A stretch of 64,000 nt of DNA. It comes from Rhodococcus triatomae BKS 15-14 (GTDB taxonomy: Bacteria; Actinomycetota; Actinomycetes; Mycobacteriales; Mycobacteriaceae). The position numbers and the translations under genes are program-made. Below are positions 48,692 to 57,584 of this stretch, piece after piece. The number at the start of each line of letters is the position of its first letter. Positions within the stretch are counted from its first letter, which is position 1. The DNA lies in contig AODO01000021.1 in assembly GCA_000341795.1 (NCBI GenBank), forward strand, positions 1 to 64,000, read 5' to 3'. A model generated the notes under the pieces. The model was given only the letters and a program-made list of their open reading frames with translations, searched no databases and had not been told where the DNA came from.

Positions 48692-49558
48692 TCAGGAAGC
48701 GGCGGTCGGGTTCAGGTCCTCTTCGAACCACATACCGACCCGCGCGAGGGTGCCGCCGTCGGTGGTCGGCATGGTGACACCCGACATGTAGGCGGAGTCG
48801 TCGGAGACGAGGAACAGCGCGGCCTTGGCGTTGTCCACCAGTGACGGCGGACGGTTCAGCTTGAGCGGGATCGGCGAGACGACCGGGTCCCACGGACCGG
48901 CGGTCTCCTCGTAGGACTGCCCGACGACCGGGGTGCCTGCCGGGGCGAGGAAGTTCGGGGACATTCCGTGAGTGGGTGCGATCGCGTTGACCCGGATGCC
49001 GAACTTGCCGAGGTCGAGGCTCAGGCCGCGGACCAGGCCGTTGATGCCCGCCTTCGTCGCCTGGTACAGCGCGATGCTGTGGTAGGACACGATCGAGGAT
49101 GCGGACGAGGTCGCGAGGATGACGCCACCACCGTTGGCCTTGAACGCGGGCACCGCGGCCTGGGCGGAGTAGATCACGCCGCTGAGATTGACGCCGCAGA
49201 CGTGCTGCCAGTCCTCTTCGGTGAGGTCCTCGAAGGCGACCTGCTCACCGCCGGCGACGGACGGCACGCCGCCGCGCGAGACCACGCCCGCGTTGGCGAA
49301 CATGATGTCGAGCTTGCCGAACTCGTCGACGGTGCGGGCGACGGCGTCGACCATCTGCGTCTTCTTGCTGACGTCCGCGACGATGTCGATGGCGGTGCCG
49401 CCCTGCTCCTGCACGAGCTTGACCGTGCCGGCCGCCCGCTCGGGGTCGATGTCGACGACGGCGACCTTCGCACCCTCGGCGGCGAACAGCTGGGCGGACT
49501 GACGTCCGAGTCCCGAGCCGCCGCCGGTGATGATCGCGACCTTGTCGTTCAGTTTCAT
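48692..49558 (-). CDS. SDR-family oxidoreductase
   Basis: A 288-residue short-chain dehydrogenase. NAD site TGGGSGLGRQSAQLF with Asp in VVDIDPERA (NAD preference), catalytic Ser in ATSSASSI, Tyr and Lys in YQATK. Longer C-terminal region than usual (about 205-288) that includes SPNFLAPAGTPVVGQ. It starts a unit with the ligase and crotonase genes. Start at 49558 with GAGGAG. The 173-bp gap upstream holds an AT-rich stretch around 49730 and no gene. Confidence 0.9.
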   Translation of the reverse strand: MKLNDKVAIITGGGSGLGRQSAQLFAAEGAKVAVVDIDPERAAGTVKLVQEQGGTAIDIVADVSKKTQMVDAVARTVDEFGKLDIMFANAGVVSRGGVPSVAGGEQVAFEDLTEEDWQHVCGVNLSGVIYSAQAAVPAFKANGGGVILATSSASSIVSYHSIALYQATKAGINGLVRGLSLDLGKFGIRVNAIAPTHGMSPNFLAPAGTPVVGQSYEETAGPWDPVVSPIPLKLNRPPSLVDNAKAALFLVSDDSAYMSGVTMPTTDGGTLARVGMWFEEDLNPTAAS

Positions 49559-49731
49559 GTGGGGCTCCTCGGTCCGACGAGTGACGACGCCTGTCCGGCA
49601 GGCGTCCGTGATCGTGAATTGAGCTGATGTGCACCGGATCTCGAACACGGCGCCTGGTGTCGCGCTCGGGGTGGTGGACCGACCTCCGACGCGATGTGAT
49701 CCAGGCTACGCGTCGAGCTGTGTTACGTCAA

Positions 49732-51153
49732 TCAAATTTTGTTCTTTGACAAGCTGCGATGAGCGGCGCCGACCAGCCCGGCGGCGGCAGCGGCGGCACC
49801 ACCGACACAGAAGGCGAGAGTGAACGCCGATTCGGACGGGAGGGCGGTCCCCGGCGCCGTCATCGAGGCGAGCATCATCGCGACCGCCGCACTGGCGAGC
49901 GAACTGCCGAAGATGCGCGCGATCGCGTTCACTCCGTTCACGACGCCGGTGTCGCTGGCCGGAACGGAATCGACGAGCAGCGAGGGCAGCGCCGCGTAGG
50001 CACCGCTGACGAACACGTTGACCACCACCGCGGCCACCACCATCTGCCACGGACGGTCGTGCGCGAAGACCAGCACGCCGAAACCCACCACTCCGACCGC
50101 ACACATCGCGACCAGGACCCGGTCGGCACGGAACCGGTGGATCAGGCGGCCGCTCACCGCGGCCGACAGCACACCCGCGACCGATCCCGGCAACAGGAAG
50201 AGCAGACTGGCCTTCAGCACGCTGACGCCGAATCCGTAGCCCGCGGCCGTCGAGTCGACCTGAACGAACTGCGCGATCCCGAGAAACTGGACGTACATCG
50301 CCGCACCCACGAGTACCGCCGCGACATGGGCGGGCGCAACGGCCCGTCCGATCAGCGTTCGCGGCGGGACCAGCGGGGCGACACAGCGCCTTTCGTACCG
50401 AAGCCAGTACAGCAGAACCGCGACACCCCCGAGCGCCAGCGCGAGTGCGGCACCGATCCCCCACCGCTTCCCCTCCGCGATGGCGAGCAGGAGCGCACAG
50501 AGCCCGATCGCGAGCAGCGCGGCGCCGACGACGTCGAACCGTTCCCCGCCCCGCTGCGCCACCGGCGTACGCGGGATCGCCGACCAGGTGACGACGAGGG
50601 AGATCACACTGAGCGCCAGCAACATCCAGAAGACGCGGCGGTAGCCACCGTCGCCGGACACCAGCACACCCGCCGCGACCATGCCGACGCCGCCGCCCGC
50701 CGCCATGATTCCCGACATCAGACCGATGGCATGGGTCAGTCTGCGCTCGTCGAGGAGCGCACGGAGCACCCCGACACCGACCGGGAACAACGCGAAGGCG
50801 GTCCCCTGCAGCACTCGCCCGACGAGCAGCAGTGGGAGGGACGGCGCCAGTACGCAGAGGATCGATCCGGCGACCACGACGACCAGCGTCCCGATCAGGA
50901 CCGGGCGTCCTCCGCGCTGATCGGCGAGCCGACCGAGGACCGGGGTCGACACGGCGGCCGCGAGCAGGTTCGCGGTGAGCACCCAGCCCACCGCGATGGG
51001 ACCCACTCCGAGTTGCCGGGCCATGGTCGGAATCACCGGCACCACGGCAGCCTGCAGGATGGACAGCGTCATCACCGAAAAGCACAGCGCGGCAACGACT
51101 CGCCCGCCGCGTATCGAGGTGGCCGGGGCGTCGACCCCGGCGACAGCCGTCAC
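49732..51153 (-). CDS. MFS transporter
   Basis: A 473-residue major facilitator with 14 predicted helices, in the drug:H+ antiporter-2 style. N-terminal helix VVAALCFSVMTLSILQAAVVPVIP, and motif A-like LGRLADQRGGRPVL. It might import the substrate of this pathway or export a by-product. The GTG overlaps the crotonase stop by four bases, so it belongs to the reductase-crotonase-MFS operon. Confidence 0.87.
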   Translation of the reverse strand: MTAVAGVDAPATSIRGGRVVAALCFSVMTLSILQAAVVPVIPTMARQLGVGPIAVGWVLTANLLAAAVSTPVLGRLADQRGGRPVLIGTLVVVVAGSILCVLAPSLPLLLVGRVLQGTAFALFPVGVGVLRALLDERRLTHAIGLMSGIMAAGGGVGMVAAGVLVSGDGGYRRVFWMLLALSVISLVVTWSAIPRTPVAQRGGERFDVVGAALLAIGLCALLLAIAEGKRWGIGAALALALGGVAVLLYWLRYERRCVAPLVPPRTLIGRAVAPAHVAAVLVGAAMYVQFLGIAQFVQVDSTAAGYGFGVSVLKASLLFLLPGSVAGVLSAAVSGRLIHRFRADRVLVAMCAVGVVGFGVLVFAHDRPWQMVVAAVVVNVFVSGAYAALPSLLVDSVPASDTGVVNGVNAIARIFGSSLASAAVAMMLASMTAPGTALPSESAFTLAFCVGGAAAAAAGLVGAAHRSLSKNKI

Positions 51154-51941
51154 CTGCCTGCCCACTGCGGCGTGCGTTTGGCGGCGAACGCCCGCGGCCC
51201 CTCCTTCGCGTCCTCGCTCGTCATGACGATCCGCGCGGCGTCGCGATTGAGTGTCCAGTCCTCCTGCGCCCAGCCGGTGGTCGCGGCCGCGCACTCGTGC
51301 ATCACACGCTTGCTCTGCTGCACGGCGACAGGCGCATTCGCCGCGATGGTTCCCGCCAGTTCGAGGGCGACCTCCAGCGCGGTGCCCGCGGGGGCGACTG
51401 CGTTGACCAACCCCAGCTCGTACGCGCGGGCCGCGGACACCGGGCGCCCGGTCAGCGCGATCTCCGCCGCGACCTTGGGCGGCACCTGCCGGTGGATGCG
51501 GAGGACACCGCCGGCGGCGGCGATGAGTCCGCGGGTGACCTCGGGCAGCCCGAGGGAGGCCCGCTCGTCGATGACGGCGAGGTCTGCCGAGAGCACGATC
51601 TCGGTGCCGCCCCCGAGCGCGAAACCGTTGACGGCCGCGATCACCGGCTTCGGGATCCAGTGCCGGACGATGCCCGCGAAGTCCCGGTCGCGGTGTTCGG
51701 GGTCGTAGACGCCCCGTCCCGCCGCGATCTCCTTCAGGTCCGCGCCTGCGCAGAAGGCCCGGCCGGCCCCGGTGATCACGACGACCCGGACCTGCGGGTC
51801 GGTGGCGGCGCGTTCCAGCGCGGCGCCCGCCGCCGCGGACAGCGTGGAGTTGACGGCGTTGAGCGCGTCGGGGCGGTTCAGCGTCACGATCGCGACGTGC
51901 TCGCGCACCTCGTACAGGGCGGCGGGCTCGGTTTCGGTCAC
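51150..51941 (-). CDS. Enoyl-CoA hydratase (crotonase)
   Basis: A 263-residue crotonase with GRAFCAGADLKEI, GFALGGGTEIVLSADLAV and LGLPEVTRGLIAAAGG; both catalytic Glu places are filled. Much like the crotonase at 37743-38546, so the two may be a duplicated gene or serve parallel branches. GTG start, 16 bp after the ferredoxin reductase gene. Confidence 0.93.
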   Translation of the reverse strand: MTETEPAALYEVREHVAIVTLNRPDALNAVNSTLSAAAGAALERAATDPQVRVVVITGAGRAFCAGADLKEIAAGRGVYDPEHRDRDFAGIVRHWIPKPVIAAVNGFALGGGTEIVLSADLAVIDERASLGLPEVTRGLIAAAGGVLRIHRQVPPKVAAEIALTGRPVSAARAYELGLVNAVAPAGTALEVALELAGTIAANAPVAVQQSKRVMHECAAATTGWAQEDWTLNRDAARIVMTSEDAKEGPRAFAAKRTPQWAGR

Positions 51942-51957
51942 GGTGTCTCCTGCACGG

Positions 51958-52908
51958 TCAGAGGTCGAGAACGAGTCGGGGGGTGCAGCTGCGGGAGACG
52001 CAGATCATCATCGCGTCGCCCGCCGCCTGCTCGTCCGCGGTGAGGACGGAGTCCCGGTGGTCGGGCGTGCCGCCGAGCACCGCGACCTCGCAGGTGCCGC
52101 AGGTGCCCTCGCGGCACGAGAAGTCGACCTCGACCCCGCGGCGCTGCAGCGCGTCGATGATCGACTCCGTTTCCGCGACCTCGACGACCTCGCCGGTGCG
52201 GCCCAACTCCACTTCGAACGAACCGTTCTCGGTGTCACCGACGTCCTTGGGCGCGAACCGCTCCACGTGGAGTGTGACGTGATCGCGCTCGCGGCACGCG
52301 GATTCGATCGCCTGCAGCAGCGGCTCGGGGCCGCAGCAGTACACCGCGGTACCGGGCGGGGCGGAGTCGAGGGCCGCGGCCAGATCGAGGATGCCGAACT
52401 CGTCCTGCGGACGGAGGAGGACCCGGTCGGGATGTGCGGCCGCCAGGTCGTCGGCGAAGGCCATGCTCGCGCGGGTGCGGCCGCCGTACAGCAACGTCCA
52501 CGGCGTCGCCTGCTCGTCCACTCTGCGAAGCATCGGGCGCAGCGGAGTGATGCCGATACCCCCGGCGACGAAGAGATACGAGGGTGCGTCGGCGAGGGCG
52601 AAGTGATTGCGTGGACCGCCCACTTCGACGAGGTCACCGACCGCGAGCTTGTCGTGGACGTAGGCCGACCCGCCGCGTCCGTTCGGTTCGCGCAGCACGC
52701 CGACGGTGAGCGACGAGGTGTCGCCGGGGTCTCCGCACAACGAGTACTGCCGGGTCACCTCGCCGAGGACGAGGTCGAGATGGGCGCCGGGTTCCCAGTG
52801 CGCCACGGGACCACCGTCCGGGTCCGTGAGGGTCACGAGCACGACGCCGTCCGCAGCGGGATCCTTGGCACTCACCTGCATCCACCGTGCGGTCCGGTTA
52901 TCACTCAT
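51958..52908 (-). CDS. VanB/PDR-type ferredoxin oxidoreductase
   Basis: A 316-residue reductase with three domains: a flavin domain with RQYSLCGDP (52-60), an NAD domain with VAGGIGITPLRPML and CCGPEPLL, and a C-terminal plant-type [2Fe-2S] domain with Cys265, Cys270, Cys273 and Cys303. Such proteins pass electrons from NAD(P)H to Rieske oxygenases. No oxygenase lies in its operon; the one at 59750 shares its operator sequence, so it is the best partner. An upstream GTG at 52920 is an alternative start. Confidence 0.92.
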   Translation of the reverse strand: MSDNRTARWMQVSAKDPAADGVVLVTLTDPDGGPVAHWEPGAHLDLVLGEVTRQYSLCGDPGDTSSLTVGVLREPNGRGGSAYVHDKLAVGDLVEVGGPRNHFALADAPSYLFVAGGIGITPLRPMLRRVDEQATPWTLLYGGRTRASMAFADDLAAAHPDRVLLRPQDEFGILDLAAALDSAPPGTAVYCCGPEPLLQAIESACRERDHVTLHVERFAPKDVGDTENGSFEVELGRTGEVVEVAETESIIDALQRRGVEVDFSCREGTCGTCEVAVLGGTPDHRDSVLTADEQAAGDAMMICVSRSCTPRLVLDL

Positions 52909-52940
52909 CGGCCTGTCCACTCCACTCGATCACAACTTGA

Positions 52941-53040
52941 CTAAATCTTATGCAATTAGATTAATGAGACGCAAGGCCGACGTAGACGGCACTTGCAGAC
53001 AGCAGCCTGTCGGGTCTAAATCTATAGTTGTTAGCCGTCG
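52941..53040. promoter_or_regulatory. Operators of CTAAATCT-N9-AGATTTAG type in the reductase/SDR divergent promoter
   Basis: Site 1 (52941-52965) is CTAAATCT, 9 bp, then AGATTAAT. Site 2 (53016-53040) has the full left arm CTAAATCT, but only AG of the right arm is kept. Both lie between the reductase start and the SDR start. The same 25-bp layout recurs at 59587 and 59648. Confidence 0.6.
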
Positions 53041-53078
53041 GGAAGTCCGGTCGGCCGAGAGCGACAGGAGCACACCCC

Positions 53079-53861
53079 ATGGACGCACCCTCCCCTCCCG
53101 GATCGGTGCTCGATCTGTTCCGCCTCACCGGATCGGTCGCCGTGGTGACCGGTGCGGGCAGCGGGCTCGGAGCGGGATTCGCACGGGCCCTCGCGGAGGC
53201 CGGAGCCGACGTCGTCGTCGCGGCGCGGCGCCGCGAACGGCTCGACGAGGTCGCGACCGACGTGACCGCCCTGGGTCGACGTTGCCTGGTGGTACCGACC
53301 GACGTGACCGACCCGGACCAGTGCGACGCCCTCGCCCGGGCCGCGATGGCCGAGTTCAGCCGCCTCGACATCCTGGTCAACAACGCCGGCGTCACGCACG
53401 CCGCACCGGCCACCCACGAGCGCCCCGAGGACTTCCGGAACGTGCTCGACGTCAACCTGTTCGGCGCGTACTGGACAGCCCGGGCGTGCGCCCGGGTGAT
53501 GCAACCGGGGTCGAGCATCGTCAACGTCGCCAGCATGCTCGGCCTGGTGAAGTCGGTCCTTCCCCAGGCCGCGTACGCGTCGAGCAAGGCCGGGCTCATC
53601 GGCCTGACCCGCGACCTGTCGAACCAGTGGTCCGGACGAAAAGGCATCCGGGTCAACGCGATCGCCCCCGGATTCGTGGACACCGACATGATCGGCGAGA
53701 TGTCGGCGGACACCCTGGCCCGCTTCGTCGGGCAGTCCTCGCTCGGCCGCACCGCCACGCAGCGCGAGATCGACGCCGCGGTGGTGTTCCTGGCAAGTCC
53801 CGCTTCCGGATACGTCACCGGATCGACCCTCGCGGTCGACGGCGGCACGTCCGGGCACTGA
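53079..53861 (+). CDS. SDR-family oxidoreductase
   Basis: A 260-residue short-chain dehydrogenase. NAD(P) site TGAGSGLGAGFARAL with Arg-rich AARRRERLDE after the second strand (NADP preference), catalytic Ser in VASMLGL, Tyr and Lys in YASSK. It starts a three-gene plus-strand unit with the hydrolase and TetR genes. AGGAG site before the ATG at 53079. Confidence 0.9.
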   Translation: MDAPSPPGSVLDLFRLTGSVAVVTGAGSGLGAGFARALAEAGADVVVAARRRERLDEVATDVTALGRRCLVVPTDVTDPDQCDALARAAMAEFSRLDILVNNAGVTHAAPATHERPEDFRNVLDVNLFGAYWTARACARVMQPGSSIVNVASMLGLVKSVLPQAAYASSKAGLIGLTRDLSNQWSGRKGIRVNAIAPGFVDTDMIGEMSADTLARFVGQSSLGRTATQREIDAAVVFLASPASGYVTGSTLAVDGGTSGH

Positions 53862-53882
53862 TCCACGCGAAAGGCCGACACC

Positions 53883-54755
53883 ATGACCGACACCTCCACC
53901 GTTCACCTCCCCGGCGACGGCGTCACCCTGACCGCGGACCGCTGGGACCCGGACGGCACCCGGCCCCACGGCACGGTGCTGCTGCTCCACGGCGGTGGCC
54001 AGACGCGGCACTCGTGGCAGCGCACCGGCGCTCGCCTCGCCGAGCACGGCTGGAGTGCGCTGGCCGTCGACGCCCGCGGCCACGGGGACAGCGACTGGGC
54101 CGAGGACGGCGACTACGCGGTCGCGGCGCACGCCCGCGACCTCACCTCCGTCGTGGCCACCCTCGACGCTCCCCCGGTGCTGGTCGGTGCGTCGATGGGC
54201 GGGATGGCCTCACTCGTCGCGCTCGGTTCGACCCCGGAGCTCGGCCGCGCGCTGGTCCTCGTCGACATCACGCCGCGGGCCGAACCGGAGGGCCTGGCGA
54301 AGATTTCCGCCTTCATGCGCGACGGGTTGGCCGGTTTCGCGACCCTCGACGACGCCGCCGCCGCGGTCGCGGCGTACAACCCGCATCGCAGGCGTCCCCC
54401 GCGAGCCGACGGTCTGCGCAAGAACCTGCGCCAGCGCGACGGTCGCTGGTACTGGCACTGGGATCCGCGGATGCTCAGTCACCGCGAGAACGCTCCCGAG
54501 CAGGCGGGGGTCCGGGAGGAACAGGCGCGGTCCGCCGCACGCGCGGTGACCGTCCCGACCCTGCTGATCCGTGGGGCGCAGTCGGACGTCGTAAGCGACG
54601 ACGGTGCCCGGGACCTGCTGGACCTGATCCCGGGGTCGCGACAGGTCGACGTCGGCGGGGCCGGCCACATGGTCAGCGGGGACGACAACGACGTCCTCAG
54701 CGAGGGACTGCTCGAGTTCCTCACCGAGGACGTACTCGCGTCCCGACCGCGGTGA
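53883..54755 (+). CDS. Alpha/beta-hydrolase
   Basis: A 290-residue cytosolic alpha/beta-hydrolase. Oxyanion segment LLLHGGGQTRHSW, nucleophile Ser in VGASMGGMAS, and the acid and base in the C-terminal part (QSDVVSD and GAGHMVSGD). It may hydrolyse an ester, lactone or ring-cleavage product. It lies 21 bp after the SDR gene. Confidence 0.9.
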   Translation: MTDTSTVHLPGDGVTLTADRWDPDGTRPHGTVLLLHGGGQTRHSWQRTGARLAEHGWSALAVDARGHGDSDWAEDGDYAVAAHARDLTSVVATLDAPPVLVGASMGGMASLVALGSTPELGRALVLVDITPRAEPEGLAKISAFMRDGLAGFATLDDAAAAVAAYNPHRRRPPRADGLRKNLRQRDGRWYWHWDPRMLSHRENAPEQAGVREEQARSAARAVTVPTLLIRGAQSDVVSDDGARDLLDLIPGSRQVDVGGAGHMVSGDDNDVLSEGLLEFLTEDVLASRPR

Positions 54756-54837
54756 CCGGGCACAGAACCGTCCACCCGTTACGATCGGTTCCACCAACCA
54801 GGCGCGCCGTCTGGTGCCGCCGAATGGAAAGCCCGAG

Positions 54838-55479
54838 ATGCCTCGCCCGTCGAAACCGCTGATCAGCCGCGCCTCCGCAGTGGCTGCCTCCATCGAGATC
54901 ATCGACAGCGAGGGGCTCGATGCGTTCAGCCTGCCGCGCCTGGCGCAGCATCTCGGTGTCCGTGCGCCGTCGCTGTACCACCACTTCTCCGACAAGTCGG
55001 CGATCCTCTCGGCGGTTGCCCGGCAGATCGCCGGCGCCGGGTCGATTCCCCGACGCAAGCCGGGACCGGACTGGCCCGAGTACTTCGTCTCGATCGCCCT
55101 GAACTTCCGGCAGTCGATCCTGCGCCACCGGAACGCGGCCCCGATCCTGCTGCAGTACCTGCCGCGTGACCTGCTGCTCGGCACCTACGAGGAGACCGCC
55201 CGGTTCCTGGAGGCCTCGGGCGTGCCGGCACGGCTGCACGTACAGATTCTCGACGGAATGGAACGACTGTCGCTCGGTGCCGCTCTCACCGAGGCGATGC
55301 GCGGGCCGAGCACCCGCAAGACGATCTTCCCGAACGTCGATGCGGAGTCGCAGCCCACGCTGGCCCGGGCGCTGGCCGAGAACGAGCTGACCTCCAAGAT
55401 GCTCTACGAGGAGATGGTCCGCAGCTTCCTCTACGGCGTCACCCGGAACGAGACAGGCGCGGACGTCAGGTCGGCCTGA
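54838..55479 (+). CDS. TetR-family regulator, candidate for the CTAAATCT operators
   Basis: A 213-residue TetR protein. HTH: FSLPRLAQHLGVRAPSLYHHFSDKSAIL, then a C-terminal ligand domain of the TetR_C type seen in tetracycline repressor-like proteins. It ends the SDR-hydrolase unit that is preceded by the CTAAATCT operators; it is therefore the best candidate for their binding protein. Start at 54838 with GGAAAG. Confidence 0.87.
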   Translation: MPRPSKPLISRASAVAASIEIIDSEGLDAFSLPRLAQHLGVRAPSLYHHFSDKSAILSAVARQIAGAGSIPRRKPGPDWPEYFVSIALNFRQSILRHRNAAPILLQYLPRDLLLGTYEETARFLEASGVPARLHVQILDGMERLSLGAALTEAMRGPSTRKTIFPNVDAESQPTLARALAENELTSKMLYEEMVRSFLYGVTRNETGADVRSA

Positions 55480-55513
55480 CCTTCCTCGCGCCTGACCGGG
55501 GTGCTCGCGGGTC

Positions 55514-55565
55514 CCTCCCGAATGGCCCATTCGGGAGGTCGGACCGACCGATGCGCCATTCGGGA
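55514..55565. terminator. Terminator with alternative hairpins
   Basis: An 11-bp perfect stem (55514-55524 with 55528-55538) follows the TetR gene. A second copy of CCATTCGGGA at about 55556 could pair with the same left arm instead. The sequence shares CCCGAATGGCCCAT with the terminator at 26246. Confidence 0.65.
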
Positions 55566-55581
55566 ACATCGCGGCGCGGCG

Positions 55582-55980
55582 TCAGGGTCGTTCGAAGAGG
55601 TTCACCGCGGTGGTGACGCGTTCCTCCGGCAGTTCCTCCGCGATGTTCGCGCCGGTGCGCAGCCAACCCCCGCGCAGCGCAGAGCGAAGCCAGTTGTCCA
55701 GGGCGGTCCGGGTTTCGAAGCGGAGCACGATGACGCAGACGTCGGAAGTGCTGCTCTCCTTGAGCCATCCGCCCCCGAGGAACCCCGGGAACATCCGGGC
55801 CAGCCCGAGGCCACTCTGAATCCAGTCGGCGAACTCGTCGTCACGGCCGGGGCGGATCCGGCGCACGATCGTGGTCGTCACGTTCTCGCCCACGCCGGAG
55901 TCAATGCCCTCCGACCCGACCCCGTCGGTGCTGTCCACTGTCCTCGCCTCGGTTCCCGCGCACATCTCCCGCACAGACAT
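55582..55980 (-). CDS. ABM-domain (antibiotic biosynthesis monooxygenase-like) protein
   Basis: A 132-residue protein: a polar N-terminal segment (1-33), then a ferredoxin-like ABM fold with VTTTIVRRIRPGRDDEFADWIQSG, a MFPGFLGGGWLKE loop, and VCVIVLRFETRTALDNWLRS. Fold members include monooxygenases without cofactors and heme-degrading enzymes; many are of unknown activity. It is separated from the ALDH gene by a strong terminator, so it has its own promoter. Confidence 0.75.
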   Translation of the reverse strand: MSVREMCAGTEARTVDSTDGVGSEGIDSGVGENVTTTIVRRIRPGRDDEFADWIQSGLGLARMFPGFLGGGWLKESSTSDVCVIVLRFETRTALDNWLRSALRGGWLRTGANIAEELPEERVTTAVNLFERP

Positions 55981-56014
55981 CTTCCTGTGCGACCAACACA
56001 AAATAGCAGCGCCA

Positions 56015-56068
56015 CGACGACAGGCGATGTCCCCGGAACCGAGATTCCGGGGACATCGCCTGTCGTCG
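56015..56068 (-). terminator. Strong terminator after the aldehyde dehydrogenase gene
   Basis: Perfect 24-bp arms (56015-56038 with 56045-56068) around a six-base loop, twelve bases past the ALDH stop. Confidence 0.85.
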
Positions 56069-56080
56069 GCTGCCGGTCGG

Positions 56081-57568
56081 CTACGGCGCCGGCATGTGCA
56101 CGGTCTTGGTCTCGAAGAACTCCTCGAGGCCCTCGACGCCACCCTCACGCCCGACACCGGACTGCTTGTATCCGCCGAACGGGATCGTGAAGTCGATGAC
56201 GGCGCCGTTGACGCTGATCGTTCCGGTCCGGATGCGCTGCGCCAGCGCGTAGCCGCGGTCCAGGTCCTCGGTGTACACCGCGCCGGAGAGCCCGTAGATC
56301 GAGTCGTTCGCGATCGCGACCGCCTCGTCCTCGTCCTCGTAGGTGATGAGGGAGATGACGGGGCCGAACACTTCTTCCTGGGCGATCCGCATGTCGTTGC
56401 GCACGCCGTCGATGAGAGTGGGGGCGACGAAGAATCCCTGGTCGACACCCTCCGGACGGCCGCCGCCGAGCACGACGGTCGCACCGTCCTCCACCGCCGA
56501 GGCGATGTAGCCCTCGACGCGGTCGCGATGCCGCTCGCCCGCGAGCGGTCCGAGGAAGTTGGTCGGCTCCCACGGGTTGCCCATCGGGAGCGCGCCGTAG
56601 GCCGCCTTGAGCACCTCGACGACCTCGTCGTGTCGTGCGCGGGAGACGAGCACCCGGGTGAGGGCGATACAGGCCTGGCCGGACTGCATGCAGCCGCCCA
56701 TCGGCAGCGACTGCACCACGTGGTTCAGGTCGGCGTCGTCGAGGATGATCGCGGCGGACTTGCCGCCCAGTTCCAGGGAGACCCGGGCGATACGCTCACT
56801 CGCCAGGGCCGCGATCCGACGTCCGGCGACGGTGGATCCGGTGAACGAGATGTGGTCGACGTCCGGGTTGGTGACGAGGGTCTCGGACACCTCCCGGTCG
56901 GCGATGAGGACGCTGACGACGCCCTCGGGGATGCGGCCCTCCGCGACGAGCTCGGCGATGACGTCGGCGAAGACGGCGGGCGAGAGCGGTGCGTCCGGGG
57001 CCCCCTTGAGGATCACGGAGCAGCCGGCGGCGAGTGCGGGGGCGACCTTGAACGCGATGGTGCCGATCGGCCCGTTCCACGGGATGATCGCGGCGACAAC
57101 GCCGGTCGGCTCCTTGAGGATCCGCGAGATGCCGCCGTCCGCGCGGGTGCGGTCCTCCCGCACCTCGAACGCGCGTGCCTCCTCGGCGACGGCGCGGAAC
57201 AGGCTCGCGGTCATCTGCTGGGTGCCCGCGCTGACGGCCACGGGGATACCCACTTCGAGAACGCCGATCGTCGTCAGTTCCTCGGTGCGCTGCTCGAGCC
57301 GGTTCGCGATCTCCTCGACCACGTCGGCGCGCTCGGCCATGGTCTTGCCCGACCACACGCCGTCGTCGAAGGCCTTGCGGGCCGCGGCAACGGCGCGCTC
57401 GACGTCTTCCGCTGTGGCAGTGCGGATCCGGGCGGCGGGCTGCTCACTCCAGGAGTCGACGAGGTCGACCCACTCGTCGCCGGTCGAGTCGACCCAGCGA
57501 CCTCCGATGAAGACCTGCTCGCGGTCGGCGACCTCGGGGGCCGACGCGGTGGTGTCGGTGATGGTCAT
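56081..57568 (-). CDS. Aldehyde dehydrogenase
   Basis: A 495-residue NAD(P)-dependent aldehyde dehydrogenase. FTGSTVAGRRI forms the nucleotide site, Glu in LELGGKSA is the general base, and Cys in MQSGQACIALTR is the nucleophile. The C-terminal PFGGYKQSGVGREGG is a family motif. It lies 16 bp after the mycofactocin-type SDR gene, so the pair should take an alcohol to an acid. Substrate unknown. Confidence 0.94.
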   Translation of the reverse strand: MTITDTTASAPEVADREQVFIGGRWVDSTGDEWVDLVDSWSEQPAARIRTATAEDVERAVAAARKAFDDGVWSGKTMAERADVVEEIANRLEQRTEELTTIGVLEVGIPVAVSAGTQQMTASLFRAVAEEARAFEVREDRTRADGGISRILKEPTGVVAAIIPWNGPIGTIAFKVAPALAAGCSVILKGAPDAPLSPAVFADVIAELVAEGRIPEGVVSVLIADREVSETLVTNPDVDHISFTGSTVAGRRIAALASERIARVSLELGGKSAAIILDDADLNHVVQSLPMGGCMQSGQACIALTRVLVSRARHDEVVEVLKAAYGALPMGNPWEPTNFLGPLAGERHRDRVEGYIASAVEDGATVVLGGGRPEGVDQGFFVAPTLIDGVRNDMRIAQEEVFGPVISLITYEDEDEAVAIANDSIYGLSGAVYTEDLDRGYALAQRIRTGTISVNGAVIDFTIPFGGYKQSGVGREGGVEGLEEFFETKTVHMPAP

Positions 57569-57584
57569 TGTGTGGCCTCTTATC